From: Rhabditoides inermis
Lineage: Eukaryota; Nematoda; Chromadorea; Rhabditida; Rhabditidae
DNA: 64,000 nucleotides
Direction of reading: 5' to 3'
Assembly: GCA_963966185.1 (NCBI GenBank)
Contig: CAWZYM010000151.1
Span: 1,794,501-1,858,500, forward strand
This document shows positions 1 through 13,935 of this stretch, piece after piece. How positions within the stretch are numbered: the first letter of the stretch is position 1; every line of letters starts with the position of its first letter. A model generated the notes under the pieces. That model made no database searches and was not told the origin of the DNA. It was given only the letters and a program-made list of their open reading frames with translations. The position numbers were made by a program, and so were the translations under genes.

Positions 1-3000
1 ACAGATCTTCTTCATCATGAGCAGCGGCTCGAACGGAATGTGCAACATGGACCTGACGGACAAGGGCTACGAGGACGTGCGCGCTGTGGCGGCGTTCGCG
101 CAGGGCCTGGCTATCCAGGTGCCGCTGTCGAATGTGGGAGTGGCAGCCGCCGTGCTGGCCGGCAACAACTGGCAGCAGGCTCTGCTGATGGCCAACGACC
201 AGGAGGACTGTCGCCGGCTGCCCACCTACACACCCTTCTTCGTCGACGAGAGCACCAACTACGTGGTGATCACCGCCACCGGAGAGCAGCTTTCCCTGCT
301 CGTCACCCCCATGAACCAGATGAAGTTCAAGCCGGAGCTCGCCTACCAGGCCGGCAACTTCTACGCCTGGCTCATCAGGGACACCAAGCCCGGATCCTAC
401 CTGGTTAGTTCGGCCAGGGTTTGGCTCCAATCAGCCGCGTTTCTTTCAGATGTCTCTGTCGTCTCTCAAGTCGGGTCTGTCGGCGTGCTCGTACCGCGTC
501 ACTGCCGCCTCCTCCTACAACCTCTTCTACGGAATCACCAACGGTCTGCTCGAGGACGAGGCGGCCAAGAACCCCGTGTGGAGTGAGTCGCTGCTACCAG
601 TCAGATGTCTAGCTGCTACCATTGACATAAGATCCTATTCTAATCCTGTCGATTTCAGAGAAGGAGTCCCACCTGGTGGCGAAGATCTCGAACATCCACC
701 TGCGCGACCCACTGAAGATCAGCGCGGAGGTGAACGTGTGGACAAACGGCTTCAGCGGCGAGCGCGACATCCTCTACTCCTCGTCGGGCGTCTACCGCGA
801 CTCGTGCAAATACCACATGTACTTTGGCTCGTTCTACTGCCGCGTGCCCAACATGATGTTCTACGTGACTGTGTACATGAAGGACAGCTCCGGACTGACC
901 GTGCAGCGCACCACCACTGGATTCTGCTCCGCCTCCGCCCCCGTCCCGCCCGATGTCAACGGATGCCAGAACGGAGGAGTGGGCTACAACGGCACGTGCA
1001 TCTGCCCGTCTCACTTCACCGGACCCACCTGCAACAAGGTGGTGTGCGAGAACCAGGGAACTGCTCTGTTCGGCGCCTGTCAGTGCCCGCCCGGCTTCTC
1101 GGGCCAGTTCTGCGAGACGATCGCCTGCACGGACTTCAACAACTACGCCGACTTCCGTCAGGAGCGCCGCTCGCTGTCCTTCCTCGTCCACGACTCGATC
1201 ACCACCCGCTCTGTCATCCGCTCCATCAAGGACACCGTCTCCGGGGTAGTGAACGACATTCAGTACCAGCACCACCACTGGATCAGCCACTACCAGCTGC
1301 TGCGCTTCAACAACACCGACTTCACCACGCTCACCGACTCGGACGACGGCAATGCGCTCGTCGCCGGAGTGAACACCCTCTACAACTACAACCGCGCCCA
1401 CTCTGATGTGAGCGGTTGAAAAAGCATCTGCAGTTGTGACTTGTGACCTCCTGTTTTCAGCTGTCGTGCAAGGACCTCGACCTCCTGCCCACCCTATACG
1501 CGCTTCTCCACGACGATCACATCAGCTACCGCGGTATGTGCAATTGAACGTTATGTGATTGAACGTACAAAACATTCAATCCTGTCAATTTCAGGTATGG
1601 TCTACATCTTCGTGAACGGAATCGTCAAGACGGACCTGACCACGATGTTCAAGATCATGCAGCACGTGGAGATGATGGGCATCCAGATTCACGTGGTGCA
1701 GATCTCCGGCTCGCCGTGCGGACAGGACATCTCCAACAGCGACGTCTTGGCGCTGCTGTCCGAGCAGTCGGGCGGCACCTACCACATGGTGATGGGAATC
1801 AACGCTGGCGCCGTCATGAAGTCCATCCCCACCCAGTACAACGGAGGACTCGTCTACGAGAACTACTACGTACGTGGCCCTGTTGACTGGAAGGCGTTAT
1901 GGTGTGGTTTCAGACTGACTGCTCAAACGCCACCTTCTACTTCCCCGTCGACTCGTCCACGCAGGCGTTCACTGCTGAGGTGTACGGAGAGCTGAACGGA
2001 GTGCCGATGTACTACACCCCCGACGGAGACGCCGCCACCGGATACATTGTCAACATCTGGGACGACCTCGGTCTCTCATCCCGCATGGACCAGGTGATCC
2101 AGGCGTGCGACTCGCACTGGGACCAGTACGACAACCACTGCTGGAAGTTCGGCGTCGAGCCGATGACGTGGACGATGGCGCAGGCGGTGTGCCACATGCA
2201 GGGCGCCTCCCTCGCCACCATCTTCAACAAGGGAGACCAGCAGCTGCTCGACTGTCAGTGGCAAACTACCTGACAACACTATAACAATGCCTTTCAGCCA
2301 CCTCCGGAAACAACGACTACTGGACGGGCTTGCACTCGGATGCCTCGCAGCAATGGGTGTGGGACACTCCTTTCAACCGCTCCATGCCCCTGTCTCTCAC
2401 CAACTACACCAACTGGGCGGCCGGACAGCCCGCCTCCGAGGTGAACAAGTGCGTGATGGACGTCCACGCCAAGGGGCAGCCTCAGGGTGAGTGCAAGAAA
2501 CATAACGATCCTGTTACCACTGAATTGACTGCTTTGAGCTATGAAACGTGTTCAGGTTGGACCACCGCCGACTGCGGTCTTAAGAAGAACTACGTGTGCG
2601 TGAAGCACGCGTACGACAACATGTTCGAGCCGTCGGATCCGACGCAGGACGCTCTGCCGCGCGGCATCTGGAAGATGAGCGTGTCGGCGCAGGGCTTCTG
2701 CTCGGTGCAGGTGCGCGCGCAGTCGCAGATCCAGGTCTTCGCCCAGTACACCTCCAACGTGCACGAGGACTACGGACGCGACGAGCCCGTCGCCGGAGGA
2801 GGTGAGTCGAACGCTGACACACGTTACTAAAGAAGACTCAATATCCGGTCGAGAAGACGGAAAGAATGTCCATGACCTTGATTCTTCAAACATCTCGTTG
2901 CAGACAACAACCGCGTGATCGCGCACGTGACCGGCCTTCTGCCAATGACTCGCCGCTCTCTGGAGTACGCGCATATGTACTACGACAACCTCACCATCGT

Positions 3001-4092
3001 CGAGGCGGAGTCGATGAAGAACCGCGACTCGTGCCAGTACGAGGCCATCTCCACTCCCTTCGCCTGTCCCTCGTCCTTCTTCAACATGATGATGACCGGA
3101 CTGGACAACTACGGGTACCTCTACCAGCGTATCGTGCCCGTCGCCTGCCTCTCCGGACCCACCGTCAACAGCTGCGAGAACGGAGGAGTCTACAGCAATG
3201 TAAGTGTATTAGCAGAACTTCTGTCATATGTGTAGAGACCTTGTGATGTGACACACGCATCTCTTTTCCAGGGTGAGTGCGTGTGCCCGCCCAACTACTG
3301 GGGCGAGTTCTGCTCGTTCGCGCAGTGCCAGAACGGCGGCCTCATCTCGGCCGACCTCGCCTTCTGCGACTGCCCCCACGGATTCGTCGGATTCTTCTGC
3401 GAGATTCGTGAGTTGATAAGATCAGAGATTCGAAACCCTTGACCCTTGACTGACGTGTGTTGTGTTTCAGCGCAGTGTTCCCGCCACGGCCAGCACCCCA
3501 ACATCTCCAAGGACAACAAGACGTTCGTGCTTGTTCTGGACGGAGTCGGCGGCGGAAACCAGCAGAACATCATCTCCAACTTCAACGATATCGCCACCAA
3601 GCTCCTCAACGTGAGTGAACGGAATTGATGATCGGTTATGTGTGCAGTCAGGAAAAAAAATGTTTAAATTCTTACTTTCGTCTTTTCAGTACGCCTCGAC
3701 GTCGTTCCCCACGTGGTTCGGTTCGTACGTGGGAGTGGTGTTCCGCGATGCGAACTCGACGGCCAACAACGTGCCTGTCACCTCGCCCACCATCTACGCC
3801 ACCAACCCCACCGACTTCGTCGCCGCCGTTCAGGCAGAGCTCGCCGCGCATGTCTACGCCCAGAGCAACTCCGTCCAGCGAGCCACCTTCACGGCTATTG
3901 CCCAGGCCCTCTCCCACCCGGCCGTCCAGCCGCGCTCCCTCGGATACATCATCTCGGACGGAGTCGCCTCCGACTGGGCCGATCTCGACATCGTCATGAA
4001 CGAGGTCGCCAACACGCACACCATGGTGAGTGGGGAGGGAGAAGGAGAGAGAGAGAGAGAGAAAGAGAGAGGGGGAAAAGAGGGGAGAAAGA

Positions 4093-4135
<43 letters not shown>

Positions 4136-5068
4136 GTGTGGTTCAGCTTAACCTGATCATCGCTGGGGACGCGTCTCCCCCGGGTGGCAACTACGAGGCG
4201 AATGGCCTGGACGCGCTGTTCGAGCTGACGCACATGAGCGGCGGAGGCAGCTACCAGCTGGCTGTCGGACCGTGAGTCGAGGGTTCCATTCATTTGTGAC
4301 TCGTTCATTCCTCAGGACTGTCAACGCTAACCTGGCCGACGAGCTGCAGACAATCCTGTCGACCCACCACCACAGCTACCACATCCTCTCCCACCACAAG
4401 CAGTCAGTCTCCCTCTCCCCCCCCCCTCTCTCTATCTCATTCGACCCTTTGTCAGGAACTGCTCGACGTTCACTGAGTACGTGCAACTCGGCAACAACGG
4501 CTCGTCTCTGCTAGTGGATGTGTTCGCACAGACCAAGCCGGCCATCGCTGTCACCGACAACATCGGAAACGCCGTCGACACCGTCACCCTGCTCTCCTCC
4601 AAGACCAACACGATGGACGCGTTCAACACGGAGAACGAGCAGCCCGGAATCTGGACGCTCGGTCTCGACAAGGTGAGGGAGGAGATATATAGTAGCGGCC
4701 ACGGTGAATGCTGACCCCAACATGAATTCTGAGGGGTCGGAATGGCTATTCTGAGTTCTGAGTGAGGGGTAAGAATCCTCTCTGGCTGCCACTTATATAA
4801 GAATTGTCGATGCAGTGGTGTCATGATTAGTCTTGCAAGCAGTCTACATGATCGTAAACATAATATGTTGGGGAATGGGGAATTATTTATGTTATGGGGA
4901 ATGATTGTGCTTTGCAGGGCGCGGCGAACCCCGGTCAGTGCATGGTGAACGTGCGTGGTCTGTCTGACCTCGACATCTACCTGGCATTCACGCAGGACGT
5001 CGGAGAGGACAAGGGATACCACAGCGACGACGCCACCCTCTTTCCCAAGGCCGGATGTCAGTCCGCAC

Positions 5069-5120
<52 letters not shown>

Positions 5121-6551
5121 TTCTCTCACACTCTCTCGGAAAAGTATAGTTCACGAAACCTTTTCAGACGAGATGAACGCGATTCTGGGCGCGACGAACG
5201 GCGCGAAGCTGACGTACGTGCAGGTGTTCGACCAGGAGGAGCGCCGTCTCCGATTCGCGTCTCCCATGATCCAGAGGACCGACTGCGTCTACCCGTACAT
5301 CTCCAAGAGGTATAAGACTTTTCTTCTTTTGGTTTCTCTCTCCAAACTGCGTTGCATGCCCATCCATCATTTCCAAACGCTAACCTCCAGTTGGATGTAG
5401 CACTTGACACAACCGAATCCAAGTCTCTAACGCGTGTTCAGTCCGTTCCACTGCAACGAGCACTCGTACCTGATCGCCCTGGATGGACTGGACTACGAGG
5501 GACACCCGTTCAGGAGGACGTACACCATCCACTGCCAGGTGAGAGGGAGGGAGAAGAGAGAGAGAGCGCGCGCGAGAGAGAGAGAGAGAGTGTGCATGCG
5601 TGTGTTCAGGGTTTCATCCCGACGCGTGCCCCGTACACGGGCACTCCGGGCAGCCGTCCGACCCGCCCCACCCCCGCACCCACCACTCCCGCCCCCGTCT
5701 ACCCAGGATGCGACCAGGCATCCATCAACGTGGGTCGTCCTCGTTTTTGATCATGACATCACTATCACAATAGTATGGGTTCAGGCGTCTAGTTGTATTG
5801 TAGTCAGAACGTGAGTCTAGCACGTACTGTTTCTGCCATTGTCAATTTGGTCTACCTGGAGTATAAGAAATGTGGCTCTTCCAGGCTGACGTTGTCATCG
5901 TGTTCGACTCGTCGGTCACCTACAACCAGGAGATGTTCACTGAGGTGCGTGCGTTTTTCCGACTGAAATCTGAGATGTGTAATTGTTTTGTTTTCAGACG
6001 ATCGTTGCTCTGAAGAAGCTGAACGAGGTGTCGCTCATCGATGGAAACCACACCCGCGCGGTGATCGGAACCTACGACTCGGAGACCCGCTTCGACGCCG
6101 ACCTCAGCAACGTGGGTGGTCCTCTCTCTCTCTCTCCCTCTCTCTCTCTCTCTCTCAGTGTTCGTGTTCAGGTGAACTCCCCCATCTCCTTCTACCTGGC
6201 TCTTCTGGATGCCCAGTATGATGGATACACGGGAGGAGACGGAAACAACATCCAGAGGTAATATAGAGGTGTTTTTCAAACATTCCAACCTTGACTGTTT
6301 CAGCGTCCTCGAGTACGTGAAGAACATGAAGGTTCCGTTCCGTCAGGGAGCGAGGAAGGTGCGTCTCTCTCACAGTTGTCTTTGAGTCTTTGACGTCGAG
6401 AAATCTATCATCCCTCTTTCAGATGGTCTTCTTCTCGTCTTCTCTCGGATGGGACAAGGGCAACTTCTACAACGGACAGAACCATGGATACCCCGATCCG
6501 TCGGCAGACATCGCTCAGCTCAGGGCTGCTGTGAGTGAGGGAGAGGGAGAC

Positions 6552-6598
<47 letters not shown>

Positions 6599-7172
6599 AA
6601 GAGAGAGGGAGAGAGAGAGAGAGAGAGAAAGCGAGAGAAGAGAGAGAAGAGAAAAGAGAGAGAGAGAGAGAGAGAGAGAAAGGGAGAGAGAGAGAGAAGA
6701 GGGAGGGAGCTGATCATGATGATTTCAGGGTGTCGAGTTCTACCCTATCGGCTTCGGTGACCAGGCTAACATGCAGCAGCTCCAGGTATGACATCATTAC
6801 CTTTTCTTTCTTTTTTTATTTATCTCTACAGTTCTATTTTTGTTCTATTTTCATTAGCACAACCTAGTGAAGAAAAAAAACTTGTTACTTCAATAAAAGT
6901 GTTTAAATAGTTTAAAATATCTTTGTAGGCTATCTCGAAGTGCGCAGTGCATGTGACGGACGCTGGAAGCATCCAGAACGCTGTCAACCAGTTCCTGTCA
7001 TTCCTCTGCGGGTGAGAGAGAGGGGATAGAGAGAGAGAAAGAGAGAGAGTGAGATAGAGAGAGAGGGGGAGAGAGGGAGAGAGGAAGAGAGGGAGAGAGA
7101 GAGGGAGAGAGAGAGAGAGAGAGATAATGATAGTTGTCACCTCTCGATTCCAGCCCCACTCCGCAGTGCTAG
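1..7172 (+). CDS. IRG-7-like secreted C-type lectin / EGF / vWA protein, 5' truncated by window edge
   Basis: Twenty-seven exons can be joined in frame, giving about 1607 residues up to TAG at 7170-7172; the start lies left of the window. Exon ends: 403, 582, 1407, 1533, 1869, 2253, 2486, 2801, 3199, 3407, 3610, 4025, 4271, 4402, 4672, 5056, 5309, 5538, 5729, 5944, 6111, 6257, 6358, 6530, 6785, 7011, 7172. Domains in order: EGF-like cysteine cluster at about residues 279-325; a vWA-like strand segment near 450-545; a C-type lectin domain near 610-745 (HCWKFG, WTGLHSD, TNWAAGQP, CGLKKNYVC); a second EGF at about 893-946; a vWA-like domain near 955-1147 starting VLVLDGVGGG, without a clean DxSxS; and a C-terminal vWA near 1413-1600 starting VIVFDSSVT, with a plausible MIDAS. 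A Pro/Thr linker precedes the last vWA. This order of domains resembles the C. elegans immune protein IRG-7; orthology is inferred. Several introns are GA or CT tracts. Confidence 0.85.
4053..4132. repeat. (GA)n microsatellite in intron
   Basis: GA-rich tract filling most of intron 4026-4146 of the lectin/vWA gene. Both splice sites are intact (GTGAGTG ... GGTTCAG). Confidence 0.9.
5071..5118. repeat. (CT)n microsatellite in intron
   Basis: Nearly pure CT tract in intron 5057-5167. It has the opposite orientation to the GA tracts in neighbouring introns of the same gene. Confidence 0.9.
6544..6710. repeat. (GA)n imperfect microsatellite in intron
   Basis: About 165 bp of GA with AAAG and GGGA interruptions, filling intron 6531-6728 of the lectin/vWA gene. 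Confidence 0.9.
7014..7124. repeat. (GA)n imperfect microsatellite in last intron
   Basis: GA/GGGA tract in the final intron (7012-7153), just before the 19-nt last coding exon (GPTPQC and stop). Confidence 0.85.
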
Positions 7173-7427
7173 GCGCCAATTCTCCGCCCATCTTCCCGTC
7201 AAGTGAAGAGATTGTGCATCATTTCGAGATAAATGAGTTTATATAATCAAATGTGGATAAAAAAAATTGAACAACTTATGCGTTGATAATGGAAACAAAC
7301 AATAAAACAACAGACGAAATCGGATGAACAAGCAATAACTGGACAATGTGCATAGTAGTAGGAATGAGACATAGGAATAGGAAGCTTTCGAAATGTGTAC
7401 AATGACGAAGGCGAGAATAGTATGATG
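7173..7427. other. Convergent 3' intergenic region
   Basis: 255 bp between the stop codons of two convergent genes. AATAAA at about 7301 on the + strand is a plausible poly(A) signal for the lectin/vWA gene. No clear signal was seen for the minus-strand gene. Confidence 0.5.
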
Positions 7428-10552
<3,125 letters not shown>

Positions 10553-10727
10553 CGCGACTTGAACGAGAAAATGATGTATATAACATAAAAAAACGAAAAC
10601 AAAGTAAAATATCAAAAATGCATGGCGCGGCGATTTTGAGTAGAGCGCGAGATCTGCGATCGATCGATCGAAAACCGATATCGATAAACACACTACGACA
10701 CATGAGCGTTGTTGTGTTACAAGGGTT
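10553..10727. other. Upstream region of BTB-BACK gene
   Basis: 175 bp of unique sequence between the BTB-BACK start codon and the left border of the tandem duplication. It contains short palindromes of the GATCGATCGAT type and no recognisable gene. Confidence 0.4.
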
Positions 10728-11036
10728 ACTGTCTAAGGCGCAATTTTTGAAGGTAAGAAAATTATGTAAAATTCAGGCTGGCATATGTCCGTTTCTACAA
10801 GTATTTAATTCGACAAAACCAGCACAAACATTTTTTCGATGATCTTCACGGGAGAGACCATGGAAAAGTGAGTGTGCGTCTCGCGCCAGCCGTCTGCGTA
10901 TCTTCTCTCGCCTCAGTCGTTTCACACTAAGCGAATATACAACATAGTAACCATACCAATATCATTTATTAAAATCATAACACCACCATTCAAACACAAA
11001 AAATATACAATACGTCATCAAAATATCTGATACAAT

Positions 11037-11912
11037 TCACTCGACCCTCCTCCTCTTTGCATCCCTAGTCCTGTCGAGATCAGGACAGTAGACAAACTCA
11101 TAGTGGCACCTCCTCTTCTCATGCGAACGAGCCTGTTCGGCCGAACGACGGATGGAGTCTTCCGAGGAAGGGTACTGGGCGAAGGAACCAGTCGCCTGAA
11201 AGGAGAAAGTGAATATACGATATACAAACGGAAGAGAACGTCAACGGAACAAAACAGGAGTCGCACGCACTTTGATAGCTTGTATCTTGCTGTCGTTGCT
11301 CTTCTTCATAGCAGTCAAGTGCTTGGTGAGAAGTTTCTGATGACGCGGTTGCGGGGAGGAGGAGACGGAAGAGGGAAAGCCACAGCAGTGCGGGACGAAG
11401 TCAGGGTTCTGAATAGACCGAATCAATAAAGAATGATGATTTTGCCTGTGTGTGAGAGGAGAGTGAGAGAGAGATGCTCTTACCTCTAGCCAGGTGCGCA
11501 GTTTGGGATGTACATCGACGACGCACATGGTGGGCAGGGGAGGCAGCGAGTCCGCAAAAACTACCTTGAGAGCATTCCTCTCGCGCTGCACCTATACATA
11601 CCGTATATGTATGTGAGTCTACCGGAATTGTGTTGCATACACCATCATACCTGCTGGTAGACCTTGTAGCACTCGACGCAGCGATACCGGGTGAACGTCT
11701 TCCTCGCCTCGCCAGCAGACCGAAAGAGCAGTCCGCTGCCGGGACGAGAGTAGGAGAACCACCAGAGCTGAACAGGGTCACGTACTCGATCTACTGTGCT
11801 CACATACCTGAGGTGGTCCGTTTCCACGGGGCGGCTCCTCCTTCTGGTAGGGCTTAATGGGAATGGGGCAGATGAGCTCCAGAGGATCGGACGGGATGCG
11901 GGTGGGAGACAT
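11037..11912 (-). CDS. Unknown 208-aa protein with CxxC and HCC motifs (left copy)
   Basis: Five exons in phase 0: 11912-11808, 11767-11651, 11591-11484, 11408-11271, 11195-11037 (stop TGA). The product starts MSPTRIPSDPLELICPIPI. It has a Trp/Tyr-rich segment, then RYRCVECYKVYQQ, then about 60 residues later PHCCGF, and a basic C-terminus. CxxC followed by HCC suggests a small zinc-binding fold of the kind found in FLYWCH- or transposase-related domains. That is inference only and I do not recognise the family. The gene lies entirely within the duplicated unit, so two identical copies exist. An exon-1-like relic occurs 1.8 kb away in each unit. Confidence 0.7.
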
Positions 11913-12666
11913 GGGGAGTGATATGTGAGAGGGCGCTCCGGAGAATGGCTTTTATACGGGTGGAGAGAGGGAGATGGATGGGAAGGAGGCACGCTGCGGG
12001 GCACATGCTGCGGTTGATAGTGTTGATTGGTGGAGTGAGTGGGGCGGGCGAGCCCGCGGGCAGGCGAGGGGTCGAATCGAGTGAGAGAAGACAGAGGGAG
12101 GTCACGGATTGATAATACGCACGCACCTTTGACAGTGAAAACATGTTTATTGGCAAGTTTTGAAAACAATACTATGACTGATTGAAATATTTGACAAAAT
12201 CTATGCCTCCGCTATGATTTAAACTCTTTCATCACGAAAAAAGTTGCGAAATCGAAAAAAAACGGTCACGCAGTCACTGCCAGTCACTACCGTTGAGCTA
12301 TGATGAGTTAACTCACTTCCGTGAGATCGCGTTTCTAGAGTCTGAATACGGCGATGTGTTCCGAAAACACGAGTGGTAACAATTTTTGGTTCATAATCCT
12401 GCCAAGTTCGAGTCCTTCTCTCTCCACCGTTCGAGTCGTTCGATATTTCGAACGCTACTCGTTGATCCGAGATTTTGTATCGTTTTTTCAGTGTATTACT
12501 TGTGTATTTCTTCATTTGTGTAACCGCCGCTGAGATACAAATCGGTAAGTGTGCTCGATTCGCACACACACGCGCACTTGCATCGCTTTTCCAACTCGTT
12601 CTGATCGCACGTTGTGCGGCGAGAATATGCCACCATCTCACGCTCGATCATGGCCGCTCACACAGA
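11913..12666. other. Spacer between unknown gene and tRNA cluster
   Basis: No gene recognised. It includes the upstream region of the 208-aa gene (11913-12130) and AT-rich sequence. Open frames here show no domain or codon signature. Confidence 0.4.
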
Positions 12667-12739
12667 GCCCGGTTAGCTCAGTCGGTAGAGCACCAGACTC
12701 TTAATCTGGTTGTCGCGGGTTCGAGCCCCGCATCGGGCT
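12667..12739 (+). tRNA. tRNA-Lys (CTT), left copy
   Basis: 73 nt cloverleaf. The acceptor GCCCGGT pairs with ATCGGGC, the D arm has TAGCTCAGTCGG, the anticodon loop is CTCTTAA and the T arm has GGTTCGAGCCC. Confidence 0.95.
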
Positions 12740-12816
12740 GACATTTTGTACTTCCGCTTACGGCTCATCTACGTGTCTTCGCAGCTGTCCCTGCGTTTTG
12801 CACCCTCCTAGACATC

Positions 12817-12888
12817 AGCAGCGTGGCGCAGTGGAAGCGTGCTGGGCCCATAACCCAGAGGTCGGTGGATCGAAACCACTCGCTGCTA
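12817..12888 (+). tRNA. Initiator tRNA-Met (CAT), left copy
   Basis: 72 nt, with eukaryotic initiator features. The acceptor AGCAGCG begins with A and pairs with CGCTGCT; GGGCCCATAACCC is in the anticodon arm; the T loop has GATCGAAAC. Confidence 0.95.
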
Positions 12889-12994
12889 ATTCTTTTGTGT
12901 TGCTGTTCATCAATAGTTTTGATTGTCCTTAATATAGCTGCAAACAAAACGATAGCCGATTGATTTTTTTCAGATGTTTGAGAGCAAGTTGTTT

Positions 12995-13075
12995 GGGCCG
13001 AACCGGGATTCGAACCCGGGACCTCTCGCACCCGAAGCGAGAATCACACCCCTCATACCCCTGGACCATCCGGCC
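12995..13075 (-). tRNA. tRNA-Pro (CGG) with enlarged D region, left copy
   Basis: 81 nt. The anticodon stem-loop TCTCGC/TTCGGGT/GCGAGA gives anticodon CGG, and the T arm is standard. Relative to the Pro-AGG gene 270 bp away there are 9 extra bases between D loop and anticodon stem (GGGGTATGA followed by GGGGTGTGA, a small tandem duplication). The acceptor stem is intact with one G-T pair. It may be a pseudogene. Confidence 0.75.
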
Positions 13076-13183
13076 ACACGCTCCTTCTTCTCGTGTTCTG
13101 AAGTTGAGTGCGGTGTACTGCGCGTCTGGCGAGAAATGATAAGAGTTTTACCGGATTTGAGAAAGACAGGAGTTCAAAAGAAT

Positions 13184-13256
13184 TGCTCCTGGTGAGGATC
13201 GAACTCACGACCTTCGGATTATGAGACTGACGCGCTGCCTACTGCGCTACGGAAGC
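13184..13256 (-). tRNA. Elongator tRNA-Met (CAT), left copy
   Basis: 73 nt with loop CTCATAA. The acceptor GCTTCCG against CAGGAGC has one C-A mismatch and one T-G pair, and the anticodon stem has one A-C mismatch. Slightly weakened but otherwise typical of nematode elongator Met. Confidence 0.85.
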
Positions 13257-13341
13257 CACAAGCGATTCGCTGCAGCCGCGATGAACAACTCCAACTGGCC
13301 GGCAAAACTACTAACGTAAAACGTCTCAACGCGCAAAATTA

Positions 13342-13413
13342 GGGCTGAGCCGGGGATTGAACCCGGGACCTCTCGCACCCTAAGCGAGAATCATACCACT
13401 AGACCACTCAGCC
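13342..13413 (-). tRNA. tRNA-Pro (AGG), left copy
   Basis: 72 nt with anticodon loop TTAGGGT. The acceptor GGCTGAG pairs perfectly with CTCAGCC in this copy. Confidence 0.95.
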
Positions 13414-13514
13414 ATGCCACAGCGACTCGGAAAATCCGGAATAAACTGGATCGAAGGCGCGCCTGCAGGAAACATGAAAAGTTGGCAAAGTGGCGCTGGA
13501 AAGTGCAAAAAGTT

Positions 13515-13586
13515 AGGGGGCACTCGGATTTGAACCGGGGACCTATCGGACTGCAGCCGATTGCTCTGCCACTGAGCTATACCCCC
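13515..13586 (-). tRNA. tRNA-Cys (GCA), left copy
   Basis: 72 nt. The acceptor GGGGGTA pairs with TGCCCCC apart from a central wobble or mismatch. The anticodon loop is CTGCAGT and the T arm contains GGTTCAAATCC. Confidence 0.95.
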
Positions 13587-13700
13587 ACGCGGTTCTCGGT
13601 GCGCAATCAGCAATGACCTGAGCGCCAGTAGAAACGCTAGCAATGTTATCTGAAGACTAACCAAATATGTGAGCTGAATAAAAAATGGAATAAACGTGTT

Positions 13701-13764
13701 ATTCGGCTGCTCCTTCTGGGCTTAATTTCTCCAGAGGATCAGCCGGGATGCGGGTGGGAGACAT
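13701..13764 (-). pseudogene. Exon-1 relic of the 208-aa gene (left copy)
   Basis: On the minus strand this reads MSPTRIPADPLE, then diverges to KLSPEGAAE and a stop. It matches the first exon of the gene at 11037-11912 (MSPTRIPSDPLE ...) with a small internal deletion. No matching downstream exons were found. Confidence 0.65.
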
Positions 13765-13935
13765 GGAAGCAGGGTAGTGGTGAGATGTGAGGGGGAGGGA
13801 GATCATGTAATAATACACAGTAATGCTTGAAACAACCGTGTTTTTTGACGGATCGTTGAAAACAAACACGACAAAACTGCTTAAAATACTTTATTCATGC
13901 TGTATGGTTAAAACATATTTGTCAGTGAAGTTAAT

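Noticed and set aside
12219..13664. Several 80-140 codon frames across the tRNA cluster
   Set aside because: They overlap tRNA genes on both strands and have no domain or splice support.
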